DNA of 14,259 bases, taken from assembly GCA_015491055.1 (NCBI GenBank), contig WFWP01000011.1:1-14259 (forward strand), in the 5' to 3' direction. This stretch comes from Patescibacteria group bacterium. Its GTDB lineage: Bacteria; Patescibacteriota; Minisyncoccia; Phycocordibacterales; UBA2100. Positions 13,078 to 14,259 of this stretch are shown piece after piece (positions within the stretch are counted from its first letter, which is position 1; each line of letters starts with the position of its first letter). Under the pieces are notes generated by a model, which saw only the letters and a list, made by a program, of their open reading frames with translations, made no database searches and had not been told where the DNA came from. Both the position numbers and the translations under genes were made by a program.

Positions 13078-13896
13078 ATGAATGTTGACATTGCATCTAT
13101 TGTTGACCAAATTGTAATCCTTGCTTGGAAAGTCGGTCCGAATATTTTGTGGTCACTCATAGTATTGGTAGCGGGATGGAAAGCGATAGGGTTTTTGATT
13201 CGCGCCTTGGAAAGACTTTTTGAAAAAACAGATTTTGATGAAGCGTTGGAGAGCTTCTTGTTAAGCATTGCCTCTATTGGTTTGAAGATTATTTTGATTG
13301 TCGGGGTTGCCGGTATGCTGGGTTTTGAGACGAGTACTTTGGTGGCGATGTTTGGCGCCATGGCGTTTGCCGTAGGTATGGCATTGCAAGGAAGTTTGGG
13401 TAATTTGGCCGGAGGTGTTCTATTGTTGATTTTTAAACCTTTTAAAGCGGGGGATTTTATTGAGGTTCAAGGGTACAAGGGTAGAGTGGTGGCATTACAG
13501 ATTTTTCAAACCATTTTACGAACTGCGGATAATAAACAAATTTTTATTCCAAATGGAGACTTGTCAAACGGCGCAATAATCAATTATTCGGCAACCGGTA
13601 AAAGGAGGCTTGACATGGTGTTTGGTATAGGATATGGAGATGATTTAAAAAAAGCCAAAGATATTTTGAACAATTTGGCGCAAAGCGATGAGCGAATATT
13701 TAAAGATCCGGCTCCAATAATAAAATTGGGTAATCTGGGAGATAGCGCCATTGAAATATATTTCAGGGTGTGGGTTAAAAGTGAGGATTATTGGGATGTT
13801 AAATTTGATATGAATGAAAAAGTCAAGGAGGAATTTGATAAAGCGGGTGTTAACTTCCCATATCCGCAAATGGATGTGCATTTAAGTAAGTCGTAG
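13078..13896 (+). CDS. mscS: Small-conductance mechanosensitive channel, MscS family
   Basis: 272 aa, close to the 286 aa of Escherichia coli MscS. MscS opens under membrane tension to release solutes during hypo-osmotic shock. Three transmembrane helices are seen: about 17-42, 62-82 and the pore helix 86-118 (AMFGAMAFAVGMALQGSLGN, then LAGGVLLLIFKPFKAGDFIEV). The beta domain follows, with GYKGRVVALQIFQTILRTADNKQ (132-153, here split by motif), the signature IPNGDLSNGAIINYSA (157-172), and the alpha/beta C-terminal domain (RLDMVFGIGYGDDLKKAKDIL, EIYFRVWVKSEDYWDV). It ends at FPYPQMDVHL, the standard family terminus. Complete and with no broken motif. It is transcribed on its own, after the terminator of the related TM-helix gene. 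The gene symbol is by family resemblance. Confidence 0.93.
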   Translation: MNVDIASIVDQIVILAWKVGPNILWSLIVLVAGWKAIGFLIRALERLFEKTDFDEALESFLLSIASIGLKIILIVGVAGMLGFETSTLVAMFGAMAFAVGMALQGSLGNLAGGVLLLIFKPFKAGDFIEVQGYKGRVVALQIFQTILRTADNKQIFIPNGDLSNGAIINYSATGKRRLDMVFGIGYGDDLKKAKDILNNLAQSDERIFKDPAPIIKLGNLGDSAIEIYFRVWVKSEDYWDVKFDMNEKVKEEFDKAGVNFPYPQMDVHLSKS

Positions 13897-14088
13897 GTAA
13901 TGTGAAGGCGGAGTAAGCAACAGTGTTTTGTTGTGCATTGCTTGTTTCTTTCAATATAGCTTGGAAGGCGCGCAAAGCGCAAATGCGCGTAGCAAGTTAC
14001 TCTCCAAATTCAGCCGAAAACGCGAAAATTCAAAAATGGCGGTGCTGTTTGGGCAAAAATACTCATCCGATGCTTCGCATCGTCTTCG
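13897..14088. other. Non-coding tail after mscS with short hairpins
   Basis: A weak stem (AAGCAA 13915-13920, TTGCTT 13938-13943) followed by GTTTCTTTC could terminate mscS. A tight hairpin CGATGC-TTC-GCATCG lies at 14068-14082. Between them is sequence rich in GCGC/GCAAA words (13967-13995). The only open frame (from 13928) has no known motif and ends in the repeat region, so I treat it as non-coding. Confidence 0.4.
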
Positions 14089-14259
14089 TTTTTTGTTTGC
14101 GGAGGGTGTGGGACTCGGTCGCATTTGCTAAATATTTTGTTCACGCTTCGCGTTCCAAAATATTAAGCGACGCGACCCCGTCGGCGCTTCCGCTCCACTC
14201 CGTTCCGCGGGCTTCGCGCGCGCCTCTTTTCGAGATCCCACCCCTCCGAACAAAAATAC
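14089..14259. repeat. GC-rich nested inverted-repeat element reaching the window end
   Basis: The outer arms, 14089-14117 and 14231-14259, are imperfect inverted repeats of about 29 bp (common core CGGAGGG-GTGGGA). Inside, 14112-14139 pairs with 14156-14182 (GGTCGC and AATATTTTG blocks conserved) around a loop holding ACGC-TTC-GCGT. The segment 14165-14225 is much more GC-rich than the rest of the window and repeats GCTTC-C/GGC words. Both outer arms resemble the 3' end of a tRNA (T-loop-like TCGAG, then CCCAC-CCTCCG) read outward, but no cloverleaf can be folded. The right edge coincides with the end of the window, so the element may be longer. Confidence 0.6.

Noticed and set aside
13928-14131. 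67-residue open frame after mscS
   Set aside because: It runs through hairpins and into the inverted-repeat element, has no recognisable motif or ribosome site, and its last residues simply translate the tRNA-3'-end-like arm.
1-14259. Recoded UGA (glycine), as in Gracilibacteria and SR1
   Set aside because: Genes end cleanly at TGA, TAA and TAG, and no conserved protein here needs TGA read as an amino acid.
1-14259. CRISPR array, transposase, integrase or phage genes
   Set aside because: No regularly spaced repeats and no recombinase or capsid motifs were seen on either strand.

Overview
The window looks like chromosome of a Candidate Phyla Radiation (Patescibacteria) bacterium, most likely of the Parcubacteria type. 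This is inferred from the kinds of gene present: very large secreted proteins with PKD, Ig-like and peptidoglycan-binding modules, a Mur ligase without its N-terminal domain, single type IV pilin-like genes, a winged-helix/nucleotidyltransferase-like protein, and small MscS-family proteins. The DNA is AT-rich, the code is standard (TGA, TAA and TAG all act as stops), and almost no gene has a Shine-Dalgarno site.

Layout. A secreted PKD/fibrinogen-like/peptidoglycan-binding protein (10-2133, +) faces a two-gene operon ruvA then Mur ligase (4449-2371, -). A tRNA-Arg with anticodon GCG (4808-4879, +) follows. Next, on the minus strand, come rpsT (5256-4990) and a pilin-like gene followed by a small membrane protein (6391-5456). 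From 6605 everything is on the plus strand: two large exported proteins (6605-9931), a structured leader with rplJ and rplL (L10 and L7/L12, ending in a strong terminator at 11263-11300), a winged-helix protein (11335-11964), a TM-helix-repeat membrane protein (12251-12934) and an MscS channel (13078-13896). The last 360 bp are a GC-rich region of nested inverted repeats without a credible gene.

The most unusual item is a palindromic element present twice in the same orientation 994 bp apart. One copy lies directly after the stop codon of the first gene. The other lies inside the Mur ligase gene, where it stays open and adds about 47 residues in frame. This resembles the protein-inserted palindromic elements of Rickettsia, but the sequence is different. 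Other points are -10 boxes only 7-11 nt before several start codons (leaderless or nearly leaderless mRNAs), an rplJ leader with two identical competitor strands for one stem, a 57-60 residue acidic extension on L7/L12, and a Mur ligase lacking the residues that read diaminopimelate.

How the genes fit together: translation (rpsT, rplJ, rplL, tRNA-Arg), recombination (ruvA), cell wall synthesis (Mur ligase), and surface and membrane functions (three exported proteins, a pilin-like protein, two mechanosensitive-channel relatives). This is mostly core genome with a surface-protein component, not a classical mobile island.
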